The notes under the pieces: model-generated
Databases searched by the model: none
Seen by the model: the letters and a program-made list of their open reading frames with translations, nothing else
Told to the model about the DNA's origin: nothing
In this document: piece after piece, positions 43,419 through 55,608 of the stretch
Numbering within the stretch: the first letter of the stretch is position 1
Layout of the letters: the number at the start of each line of letters is the position of its first letter
Translations under genes and position numbers: made by a program
Assembly: GCA_035578175.1 (NCBI GenBank)
Contig: JAQMRL010000003.1
Span: 24,854,172-24,918,171 of the forward strand
Direction of reading: 5' to 3'
DNA: 64,000 bases
Source: Catonia carolina
Lineage: Eukaryota; Arthropoda; Insecta; Hemiptera; Achilidae

Positions 43419-44356
43419 ACATCAAAATTTTCATCAAAATTGGTCAACCAGAAGTAGTAGTTTATTCGTATAATTTTTCCCTTTTTTGCGATTTTCTCAA
43501 AAACTGGTTCTACGATTTTTTTAAAAATTGCCTCATTTACTCAATTTTTTATTCTCTACAAGATAGGGTAGGCGCCATGTTTGCTGAAATTCTTGGTGAG
43601 GGTATTTTTATGTAAAAAAAAAGTGTTTTTTTAAGATTACGGCTTTAATATGTATTAGAGCGCAAACATTTATATAATAAGAAACCACCTCACTCCTCGT
43701 TTTACTTAGTAAAACCTCTACAGGTTCAAACCAGCTTTTCGGCTGATGACCTAAACAAACAACAAACAAATCATTATTAAAAAAAATGTTTTTGTTTTAT
43801 AAAAAGTTTAAAGATTTCTATTTCTTCAATTGCTTGAAATACAGTAGAACGTTGATAATCCGGATTACCTGGGACTAGACCCCATTCGGATTTTCAAAAT
43901 GAATTAACAAAAGACGGTAGATAGCTACAATGGGCTATTCACTGTGATGTTTATCGAGGAGGAGCAGATAATTTAGCGGTAATTAGCGATTTTCTGTTTT
44001 TTTCTCACGAAAACGTGTGAAAAATCGATTTTTTTAAGATTTCGGCCTTAGTATGCATTTTATGACAAAAGTGTATATAATCAAATTTATAGAAAATGAA
44101 AACATCTACAACTTTTATTTAGAGCATTTTTCTCTACAAAGCCTAGTTTAGCGTGAAATAGTGATTTTCCGTATTTTTAAGCTAAACTGAGGTCGATTTT
44201 CATTTTGCGTCTTTCACTCATGATTAAAATTAGGTTATGTTTATTGAGGTCAGTTTTTTGTTTATTTCTAATGTTTTATTACTATTGTTAGGTTTATTGT
44301 TAATTATTTGCATTGGCAAGAGAAAGTCGTGTGAGTGTTTCACACCAGATTTTTCA
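43419..44356 (+). mobile_element. Helentron/DINE-1-like repeat, copy 7 (two pieces)
   Basis: Piece one (43419..43680) starts in the middle of the family and lacks the 5' end. Piece two (43968..44356) resumes at ATTTAGCGGTAATTAGCG and reaches the intact 3' subterminal repeat and hairpin. The gap holds a SINE fragment and a Tigger/pogo-like end. Confidence 0.65.
43681..43967 (+). repeat. SINE-like family A fragment plus Tigger/pogo-like end, within copy 7
   Basis: 43683..43762 is the 3' part of the SINE family (CTCCTCGTTTTACTTAGTAA.. GGTTCAAACCAGC.. GATGACCTAAAC with its AAC tail). From 43840 TACAGTAGAACGTTGATAAT and CCGGATTACC resemble a Tigger/pogo-like terminus. Confidence 0.55.
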
Positions 44357-45639
44357 TTATGGAGAAATTTTTGATAAAGGAACTTCAGTATATAGAAATT
44401 TTACTATAGATTTATTTAGTTGTCAGCCAATAAAAGTCTGAACATGTTTTGTCTTATTGAAAATGAATTTTAATATCATTAAATATTCCAACGAAATCTT
44501 TTCTTAGTTTAAAATAAACAATATATTTATAGTAGTTATTAGTGATTAATTGTATCGTACAATTATATAAGAAAAAACATTTGTGTGAGGCCTAAGGCAT
44601 TATATAATTGTTTTTTTTGCAAAACAATTATTAATAAGCCTATAACAAATATTTTTTCCTTTGTTTATTTTAATTGCATTGTAAACAGTTTTTAAAAGTT
44701 AAGAAGGGATAGGGTCAGTGACATTCATTGTGTTCGTTTGTTGGTTTTTTTTTATAATTTAATTAACTTGACACGTTACGTAAAACAGTAACGTGTTTTA
44801 AATCATTTACAAGTGTTTCACCAATGCATATTACTCATGAGTTTTATCTATATGTAAAATAGGCATAGTTATTTTTCATGTTATTGAATTTCTTATCAAC
44901 AGTTTCAGATTTTATGTTGTTTTTTTTATTATTGTATGTTTCATGACGTTATTTAAAAATTGTTTATTCACATCCCTGTCGTGTTTTCATTTGAATCATG
45001 TTATAACTCTGTAATTCTGAGTTTTTGTTTCTGTCATGTCTTGTTTTTATTTCTGTGTTGTTCCATTTTGGGTTGAACTACTGAATGGTCATGTATGGCC
45101 CTGATTCTGATGTTTTATTTTTTTATTGTGCTTCATATTGCAATAAATATCAGAATCTGAATACCTTAATGGAGAAGATATGTTTAAAAATTGAAAATTT
45201 TTAGTAATATTTTAAATATCCATTATTTCCTGGTTATTATGATCTACACAGGGTGGTACAAAAGTCATTTGATACTTGTTTGAAAAGTACTGATTTATTC
45301 TATTTATTATAGACAAACTTCTTTATGTTCAAATATTGCTTTCCATCTTAATTAATACATTTTCAGTCTTTTTGGAACACTGTTGCACACTCTACAGTGA
45401 AGATCTGAATCGCTGTTTACAGTGTTTGCCTGCAAATTTTATCTATGTAACTTTAATTTAAAAAAAATCAACACTCATTTTTCAGTTATCTTATTTCAGA
45501 TTTTTTTTCTGTTTGTATTTTTACTTCTTCGTTCTCTATCTATAAATTTTAACGAATAAATAATTGATCAATATATTTATAAATTTACTTCCATGTCGTT
45601 TTTTTGTAGAATTATTTATGTTGATGTGTATCCTGAACA
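44357..45639. other. Intergenic; probable LINE 3' tail near 45070..45165
   Basis: TTCATATTGCAATAAATATC followed by AGAATCTGAATACC resembles the AATAAA plus short-repeat tail of CR1/Jockey-type LINEs. At 45248 ACAGGGTGGTACAAAAGTC looks like a DNA-transposon terminus without a partner. No gene seen. Confidence 0.35.
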
Positions 45640-45860
45640 GAATATTCAAATTTTGTACCAGAGTAATATTATGTCGTGGGTCCCAGGTTCGATTCTCAAT
45701 CAGGTCTGCTACTCTTTCATTGCTCCTTTTCATCTGCCACCAGTCACTAGCCTTAATACTCCTTACAGTCGGTTGTAAAACCAAGATAAAAATTTTTCAG
45801 ACTCACTCTCCCTCTTAACTAAAAATCCTGGCTTCATGCTTGCATGGCCCAATTTATAGA
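45640..45860 (+). repeat. tRNA-SINE-like sequence
   Basis: CCCAGGTTCGATTCTCAATC provides a B box, and a body follows through CTTTTCATCTGCCACCAG and CCTTAATACTCCTTACAGTC to CTTGCATGGCCC. The A-box half is not clear. The body differs from both SINE families above. Confidence 0.45.
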
Positions 45861-46404
45861 ATAAAATTACGTGTATTGATTTTGCAATAGCTTATCGATT
45901 AATTGCCAAGAAGTGTTAATGTACCGTAAATCTGGAGAGCTTATTTAATTTTTGAAAAAGTAATTTTAAGTGATTGATTTATAGATTTAATGGTGCTCCT
46001 TCTCTGGTGGCAACGTTAAAATGTTCGGTTTGCCACACAATCTGTTCCGCTTTTTCGTTAAGCAGCCTACATCTAATCTAATTACAGTCAAGCTTCTCTT
46101 AACGACCACCTTTATCTAGCAATCACTCCTATTTACAACTTATTTATGGAAAAACCGATATAATTTTGTGTGAGGTCCCCATATTTGTAACTTCCTTAAG
46201 CAGCGACCACTCTTCACAACCAATGACTTGGCATGCTGTTAGCATTTTATTTTTTTTTGGAATATTTCAAGTTTAAAAATTTTCAATAGTTGATAATAAT
46301 TCAATTGATACCAGTCCATCAAATCTTATCATAGAAAAAATGTGTTATGGAGATGATGATGATGATGTGACTCAGGATTTGTAGTCACAAATCCTGACTT
46401 CAAA
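45861..46404. other. Intergenic with one DNA-transposon-like end
   Basis: TTACAGTCAAGCTTCTCTTA followed by ACGACCACC at about 46083 resembles a Tigger/pogo-like terminus. A short (GAT)n run is at 46354..46366. No gene seen. Confidence 0.35.
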
Positions 46405-46565
46405 TTTAGTTGGTGTAGTTGGTAACGTGCTCACCTCTCATCATGCGGCCTTGGGTTCGATTCCCATTCAGGCATGGCATATTATCATACGTTATAGAAA
46501 ATCATTTCATTTTTCACCATCTGCATTAGCAGTTATTGCAGAAGAATTGGACATAAAATAAAAAA
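46405..46565 (+). repeat. tRNA-derived SINE (9.2-kb family)
   Basis: The head TTGGTAACGTGCTCACCTCT carries the 3' half of the A-box arm, GGGTTCGATTCCC is the B box, and the body CATATTATCATACGTTATAG.. CATCTGCATTAGCAGTTATT matches the 9.2-kb copies. It ends in an A-rich tail. Confidence 0.65.
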
Positions 46566-47134
46566 ATAAAAATTGTTGTGTGCATTTATTCACATGGCCA
46601 GCTAGTACAACATTAAGTTGTTTTGTAAAATTATAAATTTTTTCAAAATCCTTGCAAAGAATCTATTTAAAAAAATTTAATTTTTAGTAATTTCTGTTAA
46701 TTTTATGGTTTCAATTGGTACTTATTCTAGTAGTGGCTAATAATTTTATTGTTGTATTTAAAGATAAGATACAGCTAGTAAAGGTCACTAATTATTGATA
46801 ATAAGCTCTTTCATACCATAGAACAAATATATTTGTTTAGACATGAACAAACTGTAGAAGTTGTTAGATTAAATTATAGGAAAGTTTTTAAATTTATAAA
46901 ATTTAAAGTTCTATTTGATCAGAGTAAAAAGTTAATGAATTTGAACTACAAAATACAGTTAAGAGTCCCACAAGCCCTACTTTTTGTATACTTTCGGACC
47001 AAGTTGATTTATTGGGAATTTCAGGTTCACTGATGGATGTCTAATAATAATAATGAATAATAAATAAACCTGTAATTTTACTCATTGGAACATGCGTTGT
47101 ATTTAACAAAGACTTAATAAAAATGAAATATTAA
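46566..47134. other. Intergenic, AT-rich
   Basis: No gene or recognised repeat seen. Confidence 0.5.
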
Positions 47135-47136
47135 TA

Positions 47137-48488
47137 GGGGAATGGCGGGTGGTATCGGCCACCTTAGCTTTTTTTCATGCAACTTTTTATTTTTGAACAT
47201 ACAATCATTTTATTTTTTGTCATTCTAACCTTTATACATTTACCTTAACCCTACTAAATAGGTTTTTTATAAAATGTGGAAGATGGGTTTGTTTCTGAAA
47301 AATTTAAAAACCTTTACATTTTTTGTTTGTAAAACTGTGGAAGGTGGTATCAGAAGGTCATCTCGTGTTTAATAAATACAATTTTGTTCGCTCATAACTG
47401 TTTATTTATTTATATATAGTACATGTTTTGTGAAACATGTGAAACATTTTTGTAATGTAAGAAAATACGTCCTAACCATAATTTTTAGTATAATAATGAT
47501 TTTTGATAATGATAAATAATGAATTTATTTATAAAAATAATAATCAAAAATTAACATTAGCCTATCTGCATAGAAATATTTCTTCTGTTTTCAAGATTTC
47601 TTACAATTTATTCTATTTCTTACATTTCTGATTACAAACATCGCATTGGTAGTAAGAACAATATCCTTCTAAATTAGTGCAGTTTTCGTGAGCCTAATCT
47701 TTACATGTGTGACACTGTATCCAGTCTTCTTCAAAACTCTAGCTGCAAATGATGCAGTGAGTAACATGGTTAGCTCTAGTCTTGATCGGGCTATTTTCTT
47801 CAGAAAAATTTAAAGCTTTTTTGATATTGCACTTTTCTAATATTTTCCTGGCTTTTTTCATAACTTTTCTTTTCATTTCCTCCCTGTCTTTTCAATGATT
47901 TAGAACTTTTATCCACGATTTTTTTTATTTTGTCATCTTCATATTTCATTTTATTTTCTTCTCTTAACTTTCGTTTCTCAGCAATTTTAGCGGCTATTTC
48001 TTCTTTGTGTGCTTTGGTTTCTCTCTAAAAAAATAATACCAGCTGATTAGATTTCGATTCGTAAAAATTCTAAGCATTCGTTTTTGTCCGATACCACCCG
48101 AAACCAAATTGTCCGATACCACCCGAATGACAACCAACTTGTAATCAACTAACAGCTGTTATTAGTTTGGTTAGAAACTTATTTAACCTATTAACTTTTA
48201 GATATTTAAAGCATATTCACTATGATAAACAAAAAACATATTAATACTCACATGTAGTGAAGATATAAGCATCCAAAATTATCTTCATACAGTAAAAAAC
48301 ATGATATAAACAAAACAACGAGCTACTACAACTAAACAACCCACAGTATCAAACCAATATCGCGAGGGTTGTTTCAACTGTCCTCGACGCACATAATAGC
48401 GGTGCGACAATGCTACCCTTTAGTGGCAAACGAGCTAAATACTATTTGTCCGATACCATCCGCTGTCCGATACCAGACGACTTTCCCC
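47137..48488 (-). mobile_element. 1.35-kb TIR element with a zinc-finger remnant
   Basis: The ends read TAGGGGAATGGCGGGTGG and, reversed, TAGGGGAAAGTCGTCTGG, both continuing into TATCGG; TA flanks each side. Subterminal TGTCCGATACC words repeat at 48085, 48110, 48447 and 48464. On the minus strand around 47770..47590 a broken frame reads THCIICS.SFEEDWIQCHTC.. AHENC.. YYQCDVC, a PHD-like zinc finger of the type found at the C-terminus of some pogo/Tigger-like transposases. Stops fall inside it, and the catalytic domain is not seen. Confidence 0.65.
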
Positions 48489-49210
48489 TACAATTTTACA
48501 AAAAGAACTTTTGTTGTTAATTTATGAAAAGAACAGTTGTTATTGTTCAAACTAGTTTCATAAAAGGTCCAAATGCAGTAATCCTACATATTGAACAATA
48601 AGTTTACGAAATATTTAAGCATTACTGTATTTACTTTCAGCAATATTAATTTTGCTCTTCAAAATATTGCAGTGTAGACTCAACTGCATTTAGGCTATCA
48701 CTATGACTACTATGTAACACTTCCTCTAGTATTTTATTCTGCTTGGGAATGTTCAAAATCACTACTATCTCTCCGCCTGTCGATTCGGCAACTTTCAATT
48801 CCCGATCATGTTTAGCATTTCTTCATCACACATTTTTCACCCTTCTTCGTCTGCTTTAATATTAATGTGCAAAACAGTCGAATGTAAAATATCCTGTAGC
48901 CTATGCCTTGTCGAGTTTCTGATGGCCAGGGTTGTGGGACACCACTGTAACTCTTTTTCTGATTCTATCAGAAGATTTGTAATTTATGTTGTACTGAAAT
49001 TCTAGCATTATGTGTTCTCATATATTCATTTGCTTACTTCATATACCCGTTTTATTTTTATTAATTTCTGTTGTGATTTTTCATCTGGTCGTTAAAATGT
49101 AATTTGGTGTTCTTTTATGTGGAGTTACTCTTGTAAATGGTTGGTCTACTTATGCATTTTATCCAGGGGTCCTGAACTTGATTCCTGGTCAGGTATGCCA
49201 TCTTTTCATC
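48489..49210. other. Intergenic with worn SINE heads
   Basis: CATTTTTCACCCTTCTTCGT with CTGCTTTAATATTAATGTGC near 48830..48880, and GGTCCTGAACTTGATTCC near 49167, look like decayed SINE parts. No gene seen. Confidence 0.35.
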
Positions 49211-49214
49211 TGTA

Positions 49215-49914
49215 CAGTCAATGCTCGATTTAACGGATTTAATTGAGGAGTACCGATCCCGTTAAATTGAAAGTCAGTCAGTATAACACAATCGATCACA
49301 TATGTTCCTACAATCTGTTAAAGTTAATTCTGGATTTGCCTAAAGCCTTATTCTTATCTTAACTTTCAAATAACTGTATCTTTCAGGAAGAACTTGCCTT
49401 AGGAAAGAGCTGCAAAGTGTCATACAATAAAAGAATATCAGTCGCTGGCTAAAACATTGATTTTATTTTGTATGCTGTTACCAATACAGTACTACTGAAT
49501 AGTAAGCTAATGGCGTATTTAAAAATTATAGTCATTAAATTGCAATTCTCAGTGCTCAGTGGGAATACAGTTGTAATACAATGCGATTCTCTACTGGGCG
49601 GGAAAAATGCTGGAGTTTACAATGATAGTAGTAATGCCAATACTACAAAAAAATCGATCTTGTATATATAAATAGTTACAACATATATGATATATAATGA
49701 ACAGCCAATAACAAAACAAATTAAATATAACACTCACCTCAGAGTATTACATTTATTCGAGATCTTTCGTCTCTCTTGGAGACATCCTCAGGAATTATTA
49801 TACTAAACACTAAACACATTATAACATTTAAAACAAATATGGTCGAAGACGACGTCAGTTATTTACTATTTCACCAACCATACAACCAACAAGCCGTGCG
49901 CGGTTATTCGGCCG

Positions 49915-49956
<42 letters not shown>

Positions 49957-50085
49957 CTAGTTAAAAATATCAAAAACTGTTAATGTAATTTTTCTTTACA
50001 AAAATGTACATTCCTTTAGATTTTTGTAATTTTAAACCATTTTATTTATTTTAGGAGGCTAGTCCTTTAAATCGAACATTGACTG
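49215..50085. mobile_element. 871-bp TIR element with TGTA duplication
   Basis: The ends CAGTCAATGCTCGATTTAAC and the complement of CAGTCAATGTTCGATTTAAA match over about 24 bp. TGTA is present on both sides (49211..49214, 50086..50089). The interior holds GAGATCTTTCGTCTCTCTTG near 49760 and an (AT)n microsatellite at about 49917..49954. No intact transposase frame. Confidence 0.6.
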
Positions 50086-50089
50086 TGTA

Positions 50090-50648
50090 TATTACTTCAT
50101 TTTATTACCTACCCACAAACCTAGGCTTATGTAGACATTGTTAATCAATAAAAAAATAAACCATATAATAAATTCTGATAGGGAAATAAAATGTTTAAAA
50201 ACAAAAGAAGTCTTGTTTTTATGAAATATAACTATTAACATGTAGTCCTATACAGTAATTAAATTTCTGTTGTAGGTTTTACTGATGTAATCATTCTTTG
50301 TGAAAGATTTTTACTTGTAAGGAATTCGTTTTGTAAAAGTAAAGTAAATACAGAAAATGAAATTTTTTTTGTAAGAGTTTATTCTAAAATATTCGTGTTA
50401 CCAGGCTAATTTAAATACAATTATTATTGTGTTAATAGTTAGCCTGCACATTATCTATCAAAATTTTATGGTTTGCTTCACAAATCATGATAGCACACAA
50501 TATGTCTGTGTAAAAGTAATTTTATTGAAATTACTACTTTTTTTATAGTAATACGCCAACAAAATTAGTATTTATCTGATATTTTACTTTCTCATAGAGG
50601 TATTTAATTTAATTAAAACTGGCAATTAAACACGTTTATTTATATATA
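50090..50648. other. Intergenic, AT-rich
   Basis: No gene or recognised repeat seen. Confidence 0.5.
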
Positions 50649-51270
50649 GGGTGATTCAAAACTATACTGCAATCTCTTGGGATTTCATTCTATAGCTAAA
50701 AATAAGAAAAAAGTTCATATAAACATATGCCTGAAAACTCTTAGTTAGCGAATTACGGCTAGCGAAAAATTTCACCTAGAACTCTGTACTGTTGGTGAAG
50801 TAAGGCCGTATGAAAATGTTAAAGGTAGTTACAAAGATACAAATACGATTGTTTCTTAATCTGAAAAATTGAATAAAATTGGTTCCAAAGCTGTAAATGC
50901 AATACTTTCAGAGATATCTTACACAAAACACAAGAATTTGTGCAAAGAAATAAGACATTTTTGTGTTCTTTCTTTGCAATTCTTGTGTTTTATGCAAGAT
51001 ATCTCTGAAAGTATTGCATTTACAGCTTTGAAACCAATTTTATTCAATTTTCAAGATTAAGAAACAATCGTATTTGTATCTTTGTAACTACCTTTAACAT
51101 TTTTATATGGCCTTACTTCACCGAGGGTACAGAGTTCTAGGTAAAATTTTTCGCTATCCGTAACTCGCTAACTAAGCGTTTTCAGGCATATGTTTATATG
51201 AACTTTGTTTCTTATTTTTAGCTATAGAATGAGATCCCAAGAGATTGCCGTATAGTTTTGAATCACTCTG
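50649..51270. mobile_element. Foldback element, shorter copy (622 bp)
   Basis: This copy has the same ends (GGGTGATTCAAAACTATA) and arm sequence as the palindrome at 29300..30381, but each arm is only ~300 bp and they meet near 50970. The central ~230 bp of each arm of the larger copy is absent. TA flanks both ends, within a short TA run. Confidence 0.75.
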
Positions 51271-51825
51271 TATATATAACTCATTTAATTATAGTAAATT
51301 TGAACAGATGTATGCGCACATGTGTTTGCACTCACTGTGTAATGAACTTTCTCATTTAGTAATGGTAGTAAATAACGCCATTATGTGATCAAGATTGAAG
51401 GAAGTATTAATTAATTTACAGTAAACATAAGACTTCATTGATGTGTATAGTATTATTTCATGACTGATACAGTTATTTGATTACTTTGTGACGTCATTCC
51501 AATACATAATCTTCAGCATTACATAAACACTTCAACTTTTAGTAGTGAGTGATTTCATGTATATTATTTGTTCATCAATGTAAGGTGATTAAACAAATAT
51601 TAAATAGTTTTAATTATTCAATTTCTAAGGTGGTTACTTACCGAAAGACTGGTTATTTGGAAAAAAAGCGTAGAAAATGTTCTTACATCTTTCAAGTATC
51701 ACTTCCAAATAACCATTACATAACATTGTTAGTATTTATAAAGTTTGTATATGAAAATCTTGTTTATATTTCATTAATTGGCATTCGGGCTAGCTCAATC
51801 TGTCAGATGGTAAAAAGTCGATAAT
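51271..51825. other. Intergenic, AT-rich
   Basis: No gene or recognised repeat seen. One open frame at 51549..51824 has no recognisable feature. Confidence 0.45.
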
Positions 51826-52707
51826 ATTTTTACTTTCTCTTGCCTATATGAATATATAGGAAGGAAAGTATTGTTTTCATGTCAATTTTTTGAAATCGAG
51901 TTTTCACCAGATCTACACGTTTTCAGACCCCCTGAACCCAAAAAAAACATGTTTTTAGTGAGTGGTGTGTGTGTGTGTAAACAGAATATCTCAAGAACGG
52001 AACATCGTATGAACTTGTAACTTGAGAAACTTAAGTTAGACACCACTACTGGACCTGACATGAACATTTTCATCAAAATCGGTCAACCGTTATTTTTCAC
52101 TTTTTTGTGATTTTCTCAAAAACGGGTCCTACAATTTTTTTTCAAAATTACCACATTTACTGCATTTTTTTATGCTCTAAAAGATAGGGTAGGCGCCATG
52201 TCTGCTAAAATTCTTGGAGAGGCTGTTTTCACGTAAAAAAATTGTTTTTTTTTTTAAGATTGCGACTTTAATATGCACTTAAGCACAAAAATGTATATAA
52301 CAAAAAATGTAGAGAATTTAAAATCCCACAACTTTTATTTAAAAAAATTTTTTGTATAACCCTTAGCTTATCGGTAATTAGCGATTTTCTGTTTTTTTCT
52401 CACGAAATCATGTAAAAAATAATTTTTTTAAGATTTCAGCCTTAGTATGCATTTTACGACAAAAGTGTATAATCAAATTTATAGGAAATCAAAAGATCTA
52501 CAACTTTTATTTAGAGTACTTTTCTCTACAGAGCCTAGTTTAGCGAGAAAGAGTGATTATCCATATTTTTAAGCCAAACTGAGGTCAATTTTCATTTTGC
52601 ATCTTCACTCATGATTAAAATAAGGTTATAATTTTTGAGGTTATATTGGTCATTTTTTGCATTGGCAAGAGAAAGTCATGTGACTGTTTTCACACCAAAG
52701 TTTTTTT
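51826..52707 (+). mobile_element. Helentron/DINE-1-like repeat, copy 8
   Basis: Full-length layout with an (GT)n tract at 51963..51978 and GGCAAGAGAAAGT near 52661..52673. The region around the rigid CGGTCAACCG word has lost about 20 bp (the GAAGTAGTAGTTTATTCG block), and the 3' hairpin is altered. Confidence 0.7.
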
Positions 52708-53197
52708 TAGTAATAACGGGCAAGTGAATTTGTATGGTGACCAGCTGACAGCCTTTCATAATAACCTCTACGGGGGGGGGGGGTCCCTGTTCAAACTCAT
52801 GCCTAATCCTCGTCAAAAAAAAATATAGCTAAAAGCAGCAATCAATCAAATTAGGTGGTTGTTAAGATTGTACAATTCCCGATAACAAATAAAAGCAAAA
52901 AAAAATTCATTAAAGAATACCTGGATCAACAGACAAGTTTGATAAAGAAATTTTAATGCCGGTGATGTATTAAGATTTTGTAGAGGATCCATATATAGCT
53001 TTTAATCAGATGTTTAAAAAATACCATGCAATTATTTCTTTGTAGTGTTTGCTTTATACAAAAGTTAATCAGTCGATGTGACCTTAAATAAATAAATAAA
53101 GTTAGTCTCTGATTGAGATTTGTGACAGCTTATAATGAATTTTACTTGAGTGTTTTTCCACTTGTTACTTTCTCTTGCTGTAAATGAATTTATAAAG
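52708..53197. other. Intergenic; worn SINE-like piece and a stray 5' end
   Basis: A G9 run at 52771..52779 precedes TCAAACTCATGCCTAATCC, like a damaged SINE head. At 53163..53195 CTTGTTACTTTCTCTTGCTG is the truncated 5' end of another ~0.93-kb repeat copy lying immediately against copy 9. Confidence 0.4.
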
Positions 53198-54134
53198 AAA
53201 AATCTCGTGTGAAACACTCCCACAACTTTCTCTTGCCAATATAAATAATTAACAATATAACCTAATATTAGTAATAAAACATTAGAAATAAACAAAAAAC
53301 TAACCTCAATAAACATAACCTTATTTTAATCATGAGTGAAAGACGCAAAATGAAAATCGAACTCAGTTTGGCTTAAAAATACGGAAAATCACTCTTTCAC
53401 GCTAAACTAGGCTCTGTAGAGAATAATGTTCTAAATAAAAGTTGAAGATCTTTTAATTTTCTATAAATTCGATTATATACACTTTTATTATAAAATGCAT
53501 ACTAAGGCCGAAATCTTAAAAAAATCGATATTTCTCACGTTTTCGTGAGAAAAAAACAGAAAATCACTAATTACTGCCAAACTAAGCACTATACAAAAAA
53601 ATGTTTGAAATAAAAGTTGTAGGTTTTTAAATTCTCTACAACTTTTATTATATAAATTTTTGCGCTAAATTGCATATTAAAGCCGTAATCTTAAAAAAAC
53701 TTCGTTTTTACGTGAAAACAGCCTCACCAAGAATTTCAGCAAACATGACGCCTACCCTATCTTGTAGAGAATAAAAAATTGAGTAAACCAGGCCATTTTT
53801 AAAAAAATCGTAGGACCAGTTTTTGAGAAAATCACAAAAAAGTGAAAAATTACACGAATAAACTATTACTTTCGGTTGACCGATTTTGATGAAAATGTTC
53901 GTGTCGGGTTTGGTAGTGGTATGTAACTTAAGTTTCAAGTTCGTACGATGTTCCGTTCTTGAGATATTTTGTATACACACACACACACACACACAGACCA
54001 ATCGCTAAAAACATGTTTTTTGGGTTCAGGGGGACTGAAAACGTATAGATCCGGTGAAAACTCGATTTCGAAAAATCGACATGAAAACAATACTTTCCTT
54101 CCTATATATTCATATAGGCAAGAGAAAGTAAAAA
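53198..54134 (-). mobile_element. Helentron/DINE-1-like repeat, copy 9 (full length)
   Basis: The copy runs from the 3' hairpin side at 53198 to AGGCAAGAGAAAGTAAAAAG at 54134, with a (CA)n tract at 53974..53995. It abuts copy 10 head-to-head without spacer. Confidence 0.75.
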
Positions 54135-54862
54135 GGAATTTGTTTTCATGATAATATTTTGAAATAGAGTTTTCACCAGAAATACATGTTTTCAGGCCTC
54201 TGAACTAAAAAACCATGTTTTTACCGATTGGTCTGTGTGTGTGAAGAAAATTTGTGGAATTTTCCAAGAACGGAATAGCTTATAAAGTTGAAATTGTGAA
54301 CTTAAATTAGGTATCACAAGGGGACCCGATGTGAACATTTTGATTATAATCGGACAACTGGAAGTAATAGTCTATTGTGCAGTTTTCACTTTTTGGCAAT
54401 TATCTCAAAAACAGCACGTACAATTTTTTTTTAAATTTGTCTCATTTACTAAATTTTTTTATGCTTTTACAAGATTAGGTAAAAGCGCTGTGTCTTCTGA
54501 AATTCTTGAGGGGGCTGTGCTCTCATGGTAAAAAATATTTTATTTTTCAGATTGTGTGTGACCTTAATATTTATTTTAGGACAAAAGCGTATTTAATCGA
54601 AGTTGTAGAAAATTTAAAAACCTATTACTTTTATTTCGATCATATTTTCCACAATGCTTCGTTTAGCATCAATAAGTAATTTTCCATATTTGTACATCCA
54701 ACAGAGATTGATTTTCATTTAGTGCCATTTACTCATGATTTAAATTAGGTTAGGTTTTTCATTTTACTCATAGACAAAAATAGATAAAAATAGGTTTAAT
54801 TTTTAATTACATACATTGAAAAGGGAAAGTCGTGTTAGTGTTGCAGATCAAATTTTTTGTTT
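54134..54862 (+). mobile_element. Helentron/DINE-1-like repeat, copy 10 (diverged)
   Basis: The layout is recognisable from TTTGTTTTCATGATAATATT through GAACATTTTGATTATAATCG to the altered 3' end (GTCGTGTTAGTGTTGCAGATC). The 5' subterminal repeat is missing because it joins copy 9. Only one internal unit is clear. Confidence 0.6.
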
Positions 54863-54894
54863 TTCTTTACCTGATAGCTTGAGAAAGACTTGTT

Positions 54895-55160
54895 AGTTTT
54901 CCTTGTATCATTCATCATTATCATCCTCTTTAACCCTTTTCCACATTTTCATCAGGTCAGGCCCAATTCAATATCTCTCCACCTCTTTCTGTCACTGGAC
55001 CATCTTTCCTGTATTGCCCTTTTGGCATCGCGTGCTTTTCTCAGTTCATCCATAACTGAACGCATTCACTTTACTCATAGTTTACCTCTTAGTTTTTTCT
55101 CAATCTTTTAAGTACAGCATTTGTTCAGGCTGTCCATTTCCAGTTCTTGATTTTCATTAG
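54895..55160 (-). pseudogene. LINE C-terminal fragment, minus strand
   Basis: Related to the fragment at 39375..39790: the same block (GTCAGGCCCAATTC, ATCTCTCCACCTCTTTCTGT, AGTTCATCCATAACTGAA) appears in the same orientation. On the minus strand it reads SVMDELRKARDAKRAIQ and similar. Lacks the reverse transcriptase core. Confidence 0.5.
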
Positions 55161-55264
55161 TGGTTACTCTGCTTTATTGTAAGCCTATTATAGATTTCTT
55201 ATACTTGTAATTAATTTAAAGTTGTCAAGTTACTCATTTAATTGATTATTTTTGTGGTTTATAG

Positions 55265-55413
55265 AGATGGATTCATTCTTGGGTTTGTTTGAGCCGGACG
55301 GAGATAGTGGCGAAGACACACAACTTCCTCCAGAGCCACAAGTGGGTAATGTTGAATATAAACTGAAACTAGTCAATCCGTCTCGGCTCAGGTTTCAGCA
55401 CCTTGTTACACAG
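55265..55413 (+). CDS. GTPBP2-like GTPase, coding exon 1 (residues 1-49)
   Basis: The ATG at 55267 lies 2 bp after an acceptor (TTGTGGTTTATAG|AG). The 5'UTR therefore begins in an unseen upstream exon. The exon ends at CACAG|GTAATG in phase 0. It encodes a short acidic head (MDSFLGLFEPDGDSGED) and the start of the conserved N-terminal domain (VEYKLKLVNPSRLRFQHLVT). In GTPBP1/GTPBP2 proteins this domain precedes an EF-Tu-like GTPase that works with Pelota-type factors in rescuing stalled ribosomes (known for vertebrates). The head is shorter than in the vertebrate proteins. Confidence 0.8.
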
Positions 55414-55608
55414 GTAATGATTATTATTAGTGTATCTTGTGTTTAAGAATTTAAGAGTGCTGGCCTAAGGTTAGACTGTCCAGCATGTTTTGACATCCAT
55501 TGGTTTCTAGGTCTGTCTCTATATGTACTATAATCTGGAGCATTAAAACAATGCTTTTTTTGGAGCCCTCTTTGCTGAAATTTTTCAAGTATTCACACCA
55601 CTTATCTA

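Noticed and set aside
46833..47033. 66-codon frame in AT-rich DNA
   Set aside because: No domain, no splice context and composition equal to background.
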